Notes under the pieces: generated by a model | What the model saw: only the letters and a program-made list of their open reading frames with translations | Databases searched by the model: none | Told to the model about the DNA's origin: nothing | Assembly (NCBI RefSeq): GCF_014203115.1 | Contig: NZ_JACHIJ010000002.1 | Location: forward strand, 310,001-374,000 | Direction of reading: 5' to 3' | DNA from: Afipia massiliensis | Lineage (GTDB): Bacteria; Pseudomonadota; Alphaproteobacteria; Rhizobiales; Xanthobacteraceae | Length of the DNA: 64,000 nt | Program-made: the position numbers and the translations under genes | Shown: positions 1 through 9,507 of the stretch, in pieces | Position numbering within the stretch: position 1 is the first letter of the stretch | How the letters are laid out: each line of letters starts with the position of its first letter

Positions 1-1095
1 ATCGCCGCGTGTTTGTTCACGCTCGCACTGATGCTGCTGATCGCCGTGAGCCGCCGCGCCAGCACCTGGCGTCCACTCGCGCTCGCGGGCGCGGCCGCGC
101 TGTGCGTGCTCGGATTGCAGAACAAGGTTCAGATCATTCTGCTGATCGCGGGACTCCCATTGATGATGCTGCCGTTCGGTACGCCGGAGAGCATCAGCAC
201 AGCGTTCTGGAACAACTCGGCTCGGGCATGGATCGCGACGCTCGGTGCAGCCGTTGTCGCGGCTTTGATGCTCAGCCTTGCGTGGCCGCTGATTGCCGCG
301 GGGCTCGAGCCGGAATCGATGGACATTGCCCAGCTTAACGCGCTGATCGGCGGCAAATTCGGGGTGTATCAGGTTGCCCTGCTCTGCTGGATCGGCCTCG
401 CCATGATCGTCTACGCAGCGATTTGGCGGATCAGCCTCACCGAAACGCTGACGTCGATGTTCGCGGTTATCGCCGGCGCGTCACTCGGACTGCTCACGCT
501 CTATCTGCAGTATGATCCGCAGAACGCGGTCGCGGTGATCAATCCCATCGAGAAAATGCTGGTATTTGCGGACGCGCCGGCGACCACGGCGACCGAAGGC
601 GGCAAGATTCTAGCGGCCATCAGCCTGCTGTTCGACGGCGTCATTTCCGTACTCAAGCGGTATACGTTCGTCCTGTTCACGTCACCGCGCCCGACCGTGT
701 TCCTGACATGGCTGGTCATTCCCGGCATCGTTTATGCGTGGCTCAAAGGCGAACGACAGGTCGCAATCCAGGCGATGCTGCTGCTACTGTCAGCCATCGG
801 CATCGATGCGCTTGGCGTGCGGCGCAACCTCAAGGCCGAATACTTTATTCTGACCGATCCGCTCATCATTCTGGCCGGCGGACTCCTGCTGGAAAAGCTG
901 AACGACCTGCGGTGGAGCAAATGGGCCTATCCGATCGGCGCGGCGCTGATCGTCGCCCATGTGGCTATCAGCCAGGCCGAGCCAGTGAAGCATGTCATGA
1001 AGCGCAGCGGCCCCGAATACATCTGCGAGTGGAACGAGTACTACGAACCGGAATTGCCGATGCCATGGTGCGACAAGCCGCCAAAGCGTCCGTGA
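1..1095 (+). CDS. Polytopic membrane protein, 5' end outside window
   Basis: The frame is open from base 1 with no stop upstream, so the gene begins before the window; a TTG at 13 could be mistaken for its start. About 364 codons are visible. They contain roughly eight long hydrophobic segments typical of a multi-pass inner-membrane protein. These are followed by a polar C-terminal tail of about 40 residues with two cysteines (CEWNEYYEPELP and WCDKPPK). I do not recognise a family; the many helices with a short soluble tail resemble membrane proteins of cell-surface polysaccharide loci, but no catalytic motif can be named. The next gene lies 76 bases downstream on the same strand and is unrelated. 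Confidence 0.6.
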   Translation: MAACLFTLALMLLIAVSRRASTWRPLALAGAAALCVLGLQNKVQIILLIAGLPLMMLPFGTPESISTAFWNNSARAWIATLGAAVVAALMLSLAWPLIAAGLEPESMDIAQLNALIGGKFGVYQVALLCWIGLAMIVYAAIWRISLTETLTSMFAVIAGASLGLLTLYLQYDPQNAVAVINPIEKMLVFADAPATTATEGGKILAAISLLFDGVISVLKRYTFVLFTSPRPTVFLTWLVIPGIVYAWLKGERQVAIQAMLLLLSAIGIDALGVRRNLKAEYFILTDPLIILAGGLLLEKLNDLRWSKWAYPIGAALIVAHVAISQAEPVKHVMKRSGPEYICEWNEYYEPELPMPWCDKPPKRP

Positions 1096-1171
1096 GAACT
1101 GTCACGGCTTCTTGAAACTTGGGACGGCGGCAATCCGTTATCTTGAGCGACAGTCTCTCAGGGAGCGCATC

Positions 1172-1744
1172 ATGATCGACCGCCGAAGTGTGATAACGGC
1201 CATTGCGGCTGGCGCAGCACTCCCGCTCGCGACGCGATCCGTCTTCGCGCAGGCTGCGATGAGCCGCATGACCGCCTACGGCTTTTCATTCCAGAGCCTG
1301 AAGGGCGGCGACATCCGCCTCGCCGACTTCGCGGGCAAGCCGCTGCTGGTGGTCAACACCGCCTCGCTCTGCGGCTTCACTCCGCAATATGCGGGACTGC
1401 AGGAGATCTGGACGAAGTTTCGCGACCGCGGCCTGACTGTCATCGGCGTCCCCTCCAACGACTTCGGTGCGCAGGAGCCCGGCGGCGCAAGCGACATCAC
1501 GCACACCGCCGAGCAGACCTACCACGTCAGCTTCCCGATCACGGCCAAGACCTCCGTGAAAGGACCGAACGCCCATCCGTTCTACAAATGGGCAGCGACC
1601 GAGCGCCCGGCCGATCTGCCAGGCTGGAATTTTCACAAGTATCTCGTCGGCCGTGACGGCCATATCGCCGATGCGTTTTCCTCCCGCGTCGAGCCGACCG
1701 ACACGCGCGTCGTGACCGCGATTGCCCGCGCCCTGACAGCCTGA
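1172..1744 (+). CDS. Exported glutathione peroxidase family protein
   Basis: A 190-residue thiol peroxidase of the GPx family, expected to reduce hydroperoxides with thioredoxin or glutathione. ATG 1172 is chosen because it begins a clean export signal: DRRSVIT at residues 3-9 looks like a Tat motif, followed by a hydrophobic core and a likely cleavage near FAQA (residue 28). Family motifs are present: NTASLCGFTPQY with peroxidatic Cys67, FGAQEPGG with Gln101, and WNFHKYL with Trp152-Asn153. The second block reads VPSNDFG where many bacterial homologues have a resolving cysteine (PCNQFG), so the resolving Cys appears to be Ser. Predicted periplasmic location is inference from the signal. An in-frame start at 1112 is less likely because it would bury the signal. 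Confidence 0.88.
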   Translation: MIDRRSVITAIAAGAALPLATRSVFAQAAMSRMTAYGFSFQSLKGGDIRLADFAGKPLLVVNTASLCGFTPQYAGLQEIWTKFRDRGLTVIGVPSNDFGAQEPGGASDITHTAEQTYHVSFPITAKTSVKGPNAHPFYKWAATERPADLPGWNFHKYLVGRDGHIADAFSSRVEPTDTRVVTAIARALTA

Positions 1745-1894
1745 CGGAACTCTCAAGTCTCCAGAATTAACCCTGCCAACGCGCCGGTTGAAAATCGATT
1801 GGCGCGATAAACGATGTGGGTCTAGGCTCATGTCCGGGACTACGGCAGCGTCCGCCGGGCCGGACGCGAGGATTTTGCGTTCGGGGGTATTTCC

Positions 1895-2872
1895 ATGCGC
1901 ATCAAGGCAACCGTTTTCGCCGCCAGTGTCATCTCGGTCTGCGCCTTCACCAGCGTCTGGTCACAGGCCCTCATCCCGCAGCGCACCACCCCACCGCCGG
2001 CCAAAGCCACAGCTCCAACGCCGGCGCCGGCCGCGACAACTGCAACCGCACCCGCGCCAACGCCTGCACCAACACCGATAAAGGCCAATTGCGCTAACCC
2101 GAACGCCATCGGCGTATCGCGCGTGGTGCAGATCGACACCACCGGTGGCCCCGGCTTCGGCTTCGAACATTTCAAACAGCTCGACTTCCTGCGCGACAAG
2201 GAAGTGGTGCTAACGTTCGATGACGGTCCATGGCCGGTGAACACGCCATCGGTTCTCAAGACGCTTGCCGACGAATGCGTCAAGGCGATCTTCTTCCCGA
2301 TCGGCAAGCATGCGACCTACTATCCCGAGATTCTCAAGCAGGTCGCCGCGGAAGGTCACACCATCGGCGCGCATACGTGGTCGCACGCCAACCTCGCCAA
2401 CAAGAAGCTGACCGACGACCAGCGCAAGGACGAAATCGAGAAGGGGTTCAGCGCCGTGAAGTGGGCGCTGGGAGCCGCGCCCTCACCGCTGTTCCGGTTT
2501 CCCGCGCTCCAGCATCCGCCTGCGATGGTGACGTATCTCGGCGAGCGCAACATTTCGATCTGGTCGTGCGATCTCGACTCGTTCGACTTCAAGGCCAGCA
2601 AGGCCGAGAAGATCATCGAGAACGTGATGAACAAGCTCGAGAAGAACGGCAAGGGCATCGTACTGATGCACGACTTCCAGAAGCATACCGCAGAAGCGCT
2701 GCCCGAGTTGATGAAGCGGCTGAAGGCAGGCGGCTACAAGGTGGTACAGGTCAAGGCCAAGGCGCCGATGCAGACCATCGCGAAATACGACGAGGAGTTG
2801 GTCAAGGACGTGAAGCTACCGACGGTCAGCGCGCGCCCGGTCAACAGCGTCGTGCAGACCATTTCGGAATAG
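1895..2872 (+). CDS. Secreted polysaccharide deacetylase (NodB domain)
   Basis: A 325-residue carbohydrate esterase family 4 protein that removes N- or O-acetyl groups from a polysaccharide; the substrate is not predictable. It has an N-terminal signal (residues 1-25), a Pro/Ala/Thr-rich linker (about 30-62) and a NodB homology domain from about residue 100. Visible motifs are TFDDGP (107-112, catalytic Asp and metal Asp), GAHTWSH (metal His160 and His164) and FRFP. The low-complexity linker suggests the catalytic domain is held away from a membrane or wall anchor. ATG 1895 starts the signal peptide. Neighbours give no pathway hint. Confidence 0.88.
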   Translation: MRIKATVFAASVISVCAFTSVWSQALIPQRTTPPPAKATAPTPAPAATTATAPAPTPAPTPIKANCANPNAIGVSRVVQIDTTGGPGFGFEHFKQLDFLRDKEVVLTFDDGPWPVNTPSVLKTLADECVKAIFFPIGKHATYYPEILKQVAAEGHTIGAHTWSHANLANKKLTDDQRKDEIEKGFSAVKWALGAAPSPLFRFPALQHPPAMVTYLGERNISIWSCDLDSFDFKASKAEKIIENVMNKLEKNGKGIVLMHDFQKHTAEALPELMKRLKAGGYKVVQVKAKAPMQTIAKYDEELVKDVKLPTVSARPVNSVVQTISE

Positions 2873-2903
2873 CAGCAAACCCGCACTTGCGGCTTTTCCG
2901 AAA

Positions 2904-3467
2904 ATGGCTAAACCGCATCTCATGCGCATCGAAGGCTATGTGATCCTTTCCGCCGACGGCATGCTCGCGGACGCCAGTGGTATCATGCCGCCGGAACTGA
3001 AGTTCGAGGCCGATCAAAGGTTTTTCGAATCCGCCCTCGATGCGGCGGACCTGATCGTGCATGGACGAAACTCATTCGAGGATCAGCCGCGCTCGCCCGA
3101 CCGCACGCGCATCGTGCTGACGCGAACCGTACCGGACCTCGCCCGCGATCCCGCTAATCCCAAGGCGACGTTGTGGAATCCCGCCGGCGCTTCGTTCGAA
3201 GACGCCTGCCGCAAGAGCGGCGTGACGACCGGAACCGCGGCGATCATCGGCGGCCCCGTTGTGTTCGAGATGTTCATGGACCGCTTCGATACGTTCTGGC
3301 TGTCGCAGGCGCACAACGTGACGATCCCCCGCGGGATGGGCGGATTTCTCGAGATACCGTCGCGTTCGCCGCAGACCATTCTGGCCGCCCACGGCCTCAA
3401 GGCTGACGAGGTCCGCGTGCTCGACGCGGAACGGCGCGTCGATGTAACGGCGTGGCGGCGGAGCTAG
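2904..3467 (+). CDS. Dihydrofolate reductase family protein (RibD C-terminal-like)
   Basis: A 187-residue protein with the DHFR/RibD reductase fold. It opens with GYVILSADGMLAD, typical of this family, followed by a DLIVHGRNSFED segment (nucleotide-binding region) and AAIIGGPVVFEMFMDRFD, matching the family's glycine-containing loop near the NADPH site. It is shorter than fused RibD and lacks the deaminase half, so it is a stand-alone reductase-like protein of unknown substrate. It is transcribed 31 bases after the deacetylase and overlaps the convergent DoxX gene by 4 bases. ATG 2904 is used; an in-frame ATG at 2922 (MRIEGYV) is possible. Confidence 0.78.
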   Translation: MAKPHLMRIEGYVILSADGMLADASGIMPPELKFEADQRFFESALDAADLIVHGRNSFEDQPRSPDRTRIVLTRTVPDLARDPANPKATLWNPAGASFEDACRKSGVTTGTAAIIGGPVVFEMFMDRFDTFWLSQAHNVTIPRGMGGFLEIPSRSPQTILAAHGLKADEVRVLDAERRVDVTAWRRS

Positions 3468-3919
3468 ACGTCCGTATATCGGCCGCTGTCTTCCATCGCG
3501 ACCGGACGCGGGTACCCTGCGATCACCAGCAGCCCGCCGATCACTGAGAGATTCTTCAGCGCATGGATCATGTTGTTGATTCGATCGGCGCCGGTCATAT
3601 CCCAGAAATTATGGAAGTAGAACGTCGCCAGTGCGACGAACAGCACCAGCACCCAGGCGAAGAACCGCGTGCCGAAATTCAGCGCGATGAACAATCCGGC
3701 GGCGACTTCCAGGACGCCGGCCAAAATTGCCAGCATCTGCGCGGTCGCCATCCCGGTGATGCCCTCAAGCTGGGTGGTGTATTGCGTCAGCATCGCCGGA
3801 AGGACGACCTTCTCGGTGATCGCCTGCGTGGTCGATGCGATATCGAATAGCTTGGAGGCCCCGGAAAACACAAACAGGACGACGAACAGAACACGTCCGA
3901 CTGTGACTATGGCTGGCAT
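3464..3919 (-). CDS. DoxX family membrane protein
   Basis: A 151-residue integral membrane protein with four hydrophobic helices. FSGASKLFD in the first segment and LEVAAGLFIALNFGTRFFAW in the middle are characteristic of the DoxX/SURF4-like family. Biochemical roles of most members are unknown; some partner with redox proteins. It overlaps the 3' end of the convergent reductase gene by 4 bases. No operon partner is evident. Confidence 0.8.
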   Translation of the reverse strand: MPAIVTVGRVLFVVLFVFSGASKLFDIASTTQAITEKVVLPAMLTQYTTQLEGITGMATAQMLAILAGVLEVAAGLFIALNFGTRFFAWVLVLFVALATFYFHNFWDMTGADRINNMIHALKNLSVIGGLLVIAGYPRPVAMEDSGRYTDV

Positions 3920-3968
3920 TTATCGCCCCTGCTGAAATCCCGCGAACAGGACTATACAGGAGTTACCG

Positions 3969-6278
3969 TCAACCGAACAGCGTCGGCTGTTGCCGTCCCG
4001 CCCGCTCCTGCGCCTCGACCGCGGCGACCGCCGTCATGTTGAGAATGCCCCGCGCTGTCACCGACGGCGTCAGGATATGGGCCGGACGCGTGGGTCCGAT
4101 CAGGATTGGCCCGACAGGAAGTGCGTCGGCGAGAATCTTGATCATCTGATACGCGATATTGGCCGCGTCCAGGTTCGGCATGATCAGGATGTTGGCCGAC
4201 CCTTCGAGCCGCGAATGCGGCAGCACGAGCTTGCGCGACAGCTCGGTCAGCGCGGAATCGCCGTGCATCTCGCCGTCGGCTTCGATCTCGGGGTGGTCAT
4301 TCACCAGTATCTCGGTCGCGCGCCGCATCTTCTGTGCCGACGCTGAATCGTAGCTGCCAAAGTCCGAATGCGACAGGAAGGCCACCTTCGGCTTGATGCC
4401 GAACCGCTGGACGTGCACGGCGGCGAGCGCCGCCATTTCCGCCAGTTCTTCCGCGGTCGGGTTGGGACGAATCTGGGTATCGGCGATGAAGTACGCGCCC
4501 TTGCTGGTGATGACCAGCGCCAGCGCCGAATAGTCCGCAAGGCCCGGCGTGACCCCGATGATCTCGCGAATGCGCCGCAGATGGCTCATGTAGCGGCCAT
4601 CGACGCCGCACAGCATGGCGTCGGCCTCGCCGCGTGCCACCGCAAGCGCCGCGATCACGGTCGCATTGGTACGCACCAGCGTCCGTGCGGCTTCCGGTGT
4701 GATGCCGTGCCGCCCGGCCAGATCGATGTAGGTTTGCACGTAGGAGCGATAACGCGGATCGTCCTCTGGATTGATCAGATCGAAATCGCTGCCGGGGTTG
4801 ATCGAAAGACCGAACCGCTTGATGCGCGTTGCGACCACCGACGGACGTCCGACCAGAATGGGGCGCGCCAGCTTTTCCTCAAGCACGACTTGAACAGCAC
4901 GCAACACGCGCTCGTCCTCGCCCTCGGCGTAGATCACGCGGACTGGTTGGGTCTTGGCCTTCGCGAACACCGGCTTCATGACCAGACCGGAGCGGAACGC
5001 GAAGCGGTCGAGCTGTTCGATATAGGCGTCGAAATCGGTGATCGGCCGCGTCGCGACGCCGGAGTCCATCGCCGCCTGCGCCACCGCGGGCGCGACGCGC
5101 AGGATCAGCCGCGGATCGAACGGGCTCGGGATCAACGAGCCGGGACCGAATCCCTGCGTCTCACCGCCATCGAACCGCACCACGACATCGGACGGTGGAT
5201 CGCGCGCAAGCTGCGCCAGCGCATCCACTGCCGCACGCTTCATCTCCTCGTTGATCGCGGTCGCACCAACATCGAGCGCGCCCCGGAAGATAAACGGGAA
5301 GCAGAGAACGTTGTTCACCTGATTGGGAAAATCGGAACGCCCGGTGCAGATCATTGCGTCGGGGCGCACTTTGCGCGCCTCGTCCGGCATGATCTCCGGC
5401 GTCGGATTGGCGAGCGCCATCACCAGCGGCTTGTCCGCCATCTCCTTGACCATCTCGGGCTTGAGCACGCCGCCGGCCGACACACCGAGGAACACGTCCG
5501 CGCCGCCGATGACATCGGCCAGCGTGCGCTTGTCGGTCTTCTGCGCGTAGACCGCCTTCCACTTGTCCATCAGCGTATTGCGGCCTTCATAGACAAGGCC
5601 GTCGATGTCGCAGACCCAGATGTTCTTGCGCTGTGCGCCGAGCGACACGAGCAGATTCAGGCAGGCGATCGCTGCAGCACCCGCGCCGGACGCGACGATC
5701 TTGATGTCTTCGATCTTCTTGCCGGTCAGCATCAGCGCGTTGCGGATCGCTGCGCAGACGATGATCGCAGTGCCGTGCTGGTCGTCGTGGAAGACCGGGA
5801 TTTTCATCCGCGCCTTGAGCTGCTCCTCGATCTCGAAGCACTCCGGGCCTTTGATGTCCTCAAGGTTGATGCCGCCGAACGTCGGCTCCAGCGCCGCCAC
5901 CGTCTCCACCACGCGCGCGATGGTGTCGGCGGCGATCTCGATGTCGAACACATCGATGCCGGCGAATTTCTTGAACAGGACCGCCTTGCCTTCCATCACG
6001 GGCTTGGACGCGAGCGGACCGATATTGCCGAGGCCAAGCACGGCGGTGCCGTTGCTGACGACGGCAACAAGATTGGAGCGGGTCGTAAGTTCGGCAGCCA
6101 TCGCCGGATCGGCGGCAATCGCCTCGCAGGCCGCGGCAACACCCGGCGAATAGGCCAGCGCGAGATCGCGCTGGTTGGCAAGCGGCTTGGTCGCCTGAAT
6201 CTCGAGTTTACCGGGCCGTGGAAGGCGATGGTAAGCCAACGCCGCGAGGCGAAGTTCTTCAGACAAGTTAGACGCCAT
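3969..6278 (-). CDS. maeB: NADP-dependent malic enzyme with C-terminal PTA-like domain
   Basis: A 769-residue MaeB-type enzyme that oxidatively decarboxylates malate to pyruvate. Residues 1 to about 430 form the malic enzyme part: [36 protein letters not shown], the substrate block [20 protein letters not shown], and an NAD(P) Rossmann segment ([18 protein letters not shown]). The rest is a phosphotransacetylase-like domain that is usually regulatory and inactive in these hybrids ([29 protein letters not shown]). ATG 6278 is chosen because GAGGAATTGAGT lies just upstream; a TTG two codons earlier has no better support. Length matches the family (about 750-770). Confidence 0.95.
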   Translation of the reverse strand: MASNLSEELRLAALAYHRLPRPGKLEIQATKPLANQRDLALAYSPGVAAACEAIAADPAMAAELTTRSNLVAVVSNGTAVLGLGNIGPLASKPVMEGKAVLFKKFAGIDVFDIEIAADTIARVVETVAALEPTFGGINLEDIKGPECFEIEEQLKARMKIPVFHDDQHGTAIIVCAAIRNALMLTGKKIEDIKIVASGAGAAAIACLNLLVSLGAQRKNIWVCDIDGLVYEGRNTLMDKWKAVYAQKTDKRTLADVIGGADVFLGVSAGGVLKPEMVKEMADKPLVMALANPTPEIMPDEARKVRPDAMICTGRSDFPNQVNNVLCFPFIFRGALDVGATAINEEMKRAAVDALAQLARDPPSDVVVRFDGGETQGFGPGSLIPSPFDPRLILRVAPAVAQAAMDSGVATRPITDFDAYIEQLDRFAFRSGLVMKPVFAKAKTQPVRVIYAEGEDERVLRAVQVVLEEKLARPILVGRPSVVATRIKRFGLSINPGSDFDLINPEDDPRYRSYVQTYIDLAGRHGITPEAARTLVRTNATVIAALAVARGEADAMLCGVDGRYMSHLRRIREIIGVTPGLADYSALALVITSKGAYFIADTQIRPNPTAEELAEMAALAAVHVQRFGIKPKVAFLSHSDFGSYDSASAQKMRRATEILVNDHPEIEADGEMHGDSALTELSRKLVLPHSRLEGSANILIMPNLDAANIAYQMIKILADALPVGPILIGPTRPAHILTPSVTARGILNMTAVAAVEAQERAGRQQPTLFG

Positions 6279-6310
6279 ACTCAATTCCTCACGCGTCCCA
6301 AGTAGGATCG

Positions 6311-7243
6311 CTACCTACGGATCAGGAGCGCCACAGATGCCGCAATAATCGCAGAAAGCACTGTCGCTACCGCAGTAACCAACGCCGCATTGCGCTCTAT
6401 CCAAGTCTTGTCGCTATTGCTTTGGTTCGAACCCTGCGCAGTCAATTCGTTCCGGGGAAGCGTTATCACGTATACTGGTCGGTAGGCTCCATCAGCCCTA
6501 ATATACTCAACATCTGCCTCCAACACAGATTGTCTTTGACGTGGCACCGGCAAAGACCTTGGTTTTTCGCGACCGTTATCGTTTGAAATCGAAGTCGCAG
6601 CGCTATGAACTTCCAACAATTGCGTCGCTAGCTTTTCTTTCAGCAACGATTCCATTTCGGAGACATTGATTTCGCCCTTCTCAAATGCACGATCTGCAGC
6701 TTCGAGCGCTGCATAATAGGGCTGTTTGTTAGCTGCTATTTGTTCAGGAATAGTTGTAGTACCTGGTACGCGATATCCCAGTCTCGCGCACAACAACATG
6801 TACGACACTATTCTCGCCGTTCTTCCATTTCCATCTGCAAAAGGATGAATCCAATTCAACCGCCATAGCGCATATGCAGCCAGATGGACCGCACTTTTTT
6901 GCGAATTTTCATTTATGTATTCGCAAAAGTCCTCGATAAAGATCGGGACTTGCGTAGGATCAGGTGGCTCGTGCTTCGATCCACTTATTTTGATAGGCGT
7001 GGATCTAAATGTCCCAGCGTATCTATTGATACCTTCTAAGACTACGCGGTTGAGTATCAAAAGATTGCTGATCTTGAGCTTGTATTTTTCTGCAGCAAGC
7101 CATTGATCGAGAATTTCCATTCCCACGTCAAATTGACGCAAGGCATTACGAGCTTCCGCTAGAGCCAGTTCCGCAGGGTCATGGATCAGAACCGGCTCGC
7201 CAGCTTCGCTATGCCGGTCACCGTCTGACACGTTGCTGGTCAT
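6311..7243 (-). CDS. Fic family protein with C-terminal membrane anchor (toxin candidate)
   Basis: A 310-residue Fic-domain protein. The catalytic motif HPFADGNGRTAR at residues 133-144 is complete (His133, acidic Asp137, GNGR, final Arg144), predicting active AMP- or NMP-transfer to a hydroxyl of a target protein. A helical region before it (about 25-125) is typical of Fic cores. After about residue 185 comes a polar linker, then a single hydrophobic segment at about 286-308 ending in RR, which would anchor the protein to the inner membrane. The preceding gene, 4 bases upstream on the same strand, encodes a small protein with the Fic inhibitory motif, so this looks like the toxin of a class I Fic module. 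Lower GC than the flanking maeB and aspS suggests horizontal acquisition. Confidence 0.85.
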   Translation of the reverse strand: MTSNVSDGDRHSEAGEPVLIHDPAELALAEARNALRQFDVGMEILDQWLAAEKYKLKISNLLILNRVVLEGINRYAGTFRSTPIKISGSKHEPPDPTQVPIFIEDFCEYINENSQKSAVHLAAYALWRLNWIHPFADGNGRTARIVSYMLLCARLGYRVPGTTTIPEQIAANKQPYYAALEAADRAFEKGEINVSEMESLLKEKLATQLLEVHSAATSISNDNGREKPRSLPVPRQRQSVLEADVEYIRADGAYRPVYVITLPRNELTAQGSNQSNSDKTWIERNAALVTAVATVLSAIIAASVALLIRR

Positions 7244-7247
7244 AATC

Positions 7248-7469
7248 TTACTTGGTCAGAGGACTAGGAGCTGCAGTCCGTTCATCAACAATTTGTTTTC
7301 GACCTGCCGCAATCTCATCGGCGGCCCGTCTAATGAATTCTCGAGTTACATCGCTATTTTCTATAGCCGCACTCCCATAAGCAAAGCTTCGCCGCTGCTG
7401 CTCTTGCTCTTCTGCAGACATCCTAACATTTCGGGCAAATTCCATAAGCTTTTCAAGGCTGCTCGTCAT
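7248..7469 (-). CDS. Fic-inhibiting antitoxin (VbhA/FicA-like)
   Basis: A 73-residue, mostly helical, charged protein directly upstream of the Fic gene. It contains SAAIEN at residues 33-38, fitting the established class I inhibitory motif [S/T]xxxE[G/N]. In characterised VbhA- and FicA-type antitoxins, the Glu of this motif pairs with the last Arg of the Fic motif and blocks ATP binding. ATG 7469 is preferred because GAAGG sits 6 bases upstream; a longer TTG-initiated form (7508) is possible. Gene order (antitoxin then toxin, 4-base gap) matches known class I modules. The assignment rests on motif, size and position. Confidence 0.75.
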   Translation of the reverse strand: MTSSLEKLMEFARNVRMSAEEQEQQRRSFAYGSAAIENSDVTREFIRRAADEIAAGRKQIVDERTAAPSPLTK

Positions 7470-7507
7470 GGGGAACCTTCGATTCTTGGTATTCGAGTTT
7501 TGACCCA

Positions 7508-7544
7508 AAGTTTCTGCGAAGTCTTAACGCTTTGCAAGAAACTT
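7508..7544. promoter_or_regulatory. Inverted repeat between aspS and the Fic module
   Basis: Arms AAGTTTC and GAAACTT, extended by a further GC/GC pair after one or two unpaired bases, are separated by about 17 bases. The repeat lies between the aspS stop (it overlaps the last base) and the antitoxin start. It could be an operator for the toxin-antitoxin pair or a hairpin downstream of aspS. There is no U-tract, so a simple terminator is less likely. Confidence 0.35.
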
Positions 7545-9316
7545 CAGTTTTGCGGCAGATTGAGCCTGATATGAAGCTCGCGCAACTGCTTGAGCGCGAC
7601 TTCCGATGGCGCGCCCATGAGCAAATCTTCAGCACGCTGGTTCATCGGGAAAAGCGAAATTTCGCGCAGGTTGTTCGTGCCGCAAAGCAGCATGACGATA
7701 CGATCGACACCTGCAGCCATGCCGCCATGCGGCGGAGCGCCGTACTGGAACGCGCGATACATGCCGCCGAAACGCTCAATGACCGTTTCCTCGCCATAAC
7801 CGGCGATTTCGAACGCCTTCACCATCGCGTCTGGGCGATGGTTGCGAATGCCGCCCGACGCAATCTCGTAACCGTTGCAGGCGATGTCGTACTGAAACGC
7901 ATTGATCGTGAGCGGATCCTGCGTCTGCAACGCTTCCATGCCACCTTGCGGCATCGAGAACGGGTTGTGCGAGAAGTCGACCTTCTTGTCTTCCTCGTTG
8001 TATTCGTACATCGGGAAGTCGACGATCCAGGCGAGTTCGAACCGGTCCTTGTCGATCAGGTTCAGCTCTTCGCCGAGCTTGGTGCGCGCGAGACCTGCGA
8101 ACTTCCAGAATTTCTGCGGATCGCCGGCGACGAAGAACGCCGCATCGCCTTCCTTGAGGCCAAGCTGTTCGCGGATTGCAGCGGTGCGCTCCGGGCCGAT
8201 GTTGTTGGCGAGCGGGCCTGCCCCCTCACCGCCTTCGCGCCACATGATGTAGCCAAGGCCCGGCTGGCCTTCACCCTGCGCCCACGAGTTCATGCGATCG
8301 CAGAATGCGCGCGAACCGCCGCCCGGTCCGGGGATCGCCCAGACCTGATTGGTCGCGTCTTCGAGCATGCGCGCGAACACCTTGAAGCCCGAACCACGGA
8401 AATGCTCGGACACATCCTGCATCACCAGCGGATTGCGCAGGTCCGGCTTGTCGGTGCCGTATTTGCGCAGCGATTCGGCGAACGGAATGCGCGGCCACTT
8501 CTTGGTGACCGGCTTGCCCTTGGCGAAATCCTCGAACACACCGGTAATCACCGGCTCCATCGCCGCGAAAACATCGTCCTGCGTGACGAAGCTCATCTCA
8601 ACGTCGAGCTGATAGAACTCGCCCGGCAGACGGTCTGCGCGCGGGTCTTCGTCGCGAAAGCATGGCGCGATCTGGAAGTAACGGTCGAAGCCCGACATCA
8701 TCAGCAATTGCTTGTACTGCTGCGGGGCCTGCGGCAGCGCGTAGAACTTGCCGGGATGAATCCGTGACGGCACCAGAAAGTCGCGCGCGCCTTCCGGTGA
8801 CGACGCGGTGAGGATCGGCGTCTGGAATTCAAAGAAGCCGGCCGTTTTCATCCGCGCGCGCATCGAGTCGACGATAGCGCCGCGCGTCATGATGTTCTGG
8901 TGCAGCTTCTCGCGGCGCAGATCGAGGAAGCGGTACTTGAGGCGGATTTCCTCGGGATACTCCTGATCGCCGAACACCGGCATCGGCAGTTCACCCGCCT
9001 CGCCCAGCACTTCGATGTCCGCGATGAACAGTTCGACCATGCCGGTCGGCAGGTCGGCATTGTCCGTGCCCTCAGGGCGGCGGCGCACTTTGCCGTCAAT
9101 CTTCACCACCCACTCAGCGCGCAGCTTTTCGGCCAGACCGAATGCCTTCGAATCCGGATCGACCACGCATTGCGTCATTCCGTAATGGTCGCGCAGGTCG
9201 ATGAACAGCAGTCCACCGTGGTCGCGGATGCGGTGACACCAGCCGGACAGCCGGACCTCTTGACCAATGTCGGCTTCGCGGAGCGCGCCGCAGGTGTGGG
9301 AACGATAACGATGCAT
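7544..9316 (-). CDS. aspS: Aspartyl-tRNA synthetase
   Basis: A 590-residue class IIb synthetase that charges tRNA-Asp (and often tRNA-Asn in alphaproteobacteria). The N-terminal OB-fold anticodon-binding domain starts [18 protein letters not shown]. Class II motif 2 is seen as [19 protein letters not shown] and motif 3 as [18 protein letters not shown], with the bacterial GAD insertion between. Start ATG 9316 fits the conserved N-terminus and has AGGA upstream; in-frame extension to 9346 is not conserved sequence. Length is typical (about 590). Confidence 0.97.
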   Translation of the reverse strand: MHRYRSHTCGALREADIGQEVRLSGWCHRIRDHGGLLFIDLRDHYGMTQCVVDPDSKAFGLAEKLRAEWVVKIDGKVRRRPEGTDNADLPTGMVELFIADIEVLGEAGELPMPVFGDQEYPEEIRLKYRFLDLRREKLHQNIMTRGAIVDSMRARMKTAGFFEFQTPILTASSPEGARDFLVPSRIHPGKFYALPQAPQQYKQLLMMSGFDRYFQIAPCFRDEDPRADRLPGEFYQLDVEMSFVTQDDVFAAMEPVITGVFEDFAKGKPVTKKWPRIPFAESLRKYGTDKPDLRNPLVMQDVSEHFRGSGFKVFARMLEDATNQVWAIPGPGGGSRAFCDRMNSWAQGEGQPGLGYIMWREGGEGAGPLANNIGPERTAAIREQLGLKEGDAAFFVAGDPQKFWKFAGLARTKLGEELNLIDKDRFELAWIVDFPMYEYNEEDKKVDFSHNPFSMPQGGMEALQTQDPLTINAFQYDIACNGYEIASGGIRNHRPDAMVKAFEIAGYGEETVIERFGGMYRAFQYGAPPHGGMAAGVDRIVMLLCGTNNLREISLFPMNQRAEDLLMGAPSEVALKQLRELHIRLNLPQN

Positions 9317-9507
9317 GGAAATCCTGGAAAACGGCGTCAGAGACAAGAATCAGGGGATATGGGCGCTAGTGGTGCGCGCGCAGGGTTTACCCGAGCGAAG
9401 GGAACGCGGCAACCGCATGGTGCCGGTTACCCTCCCGTATGGCGGGAAAAAGCTTAATAAAAACAATGTACCCGCTGCCCCGGTCGCAGATGGGCCATCA
9501 ACTGTCG

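Noticed and set aside
4368..6305. 645-residue open frame antisense to maeB
   Set aside because: Arg/His/Asp-rich shadow translation of a high-GC gene, no ribosome site, no domain; maeB on the other strand is certain.
6420..6440. GGTTCGAAC-like T-loop sequence suggesting a tRNA
   Set aside because: No acceptor stem or anticodon arm around it; lies within the Fic gene.
7532..8767. 411-residue open frame antisense to aspS
   Set aside because: Shadow of the synthetase gene; composition typical of antisense high-GC frames.
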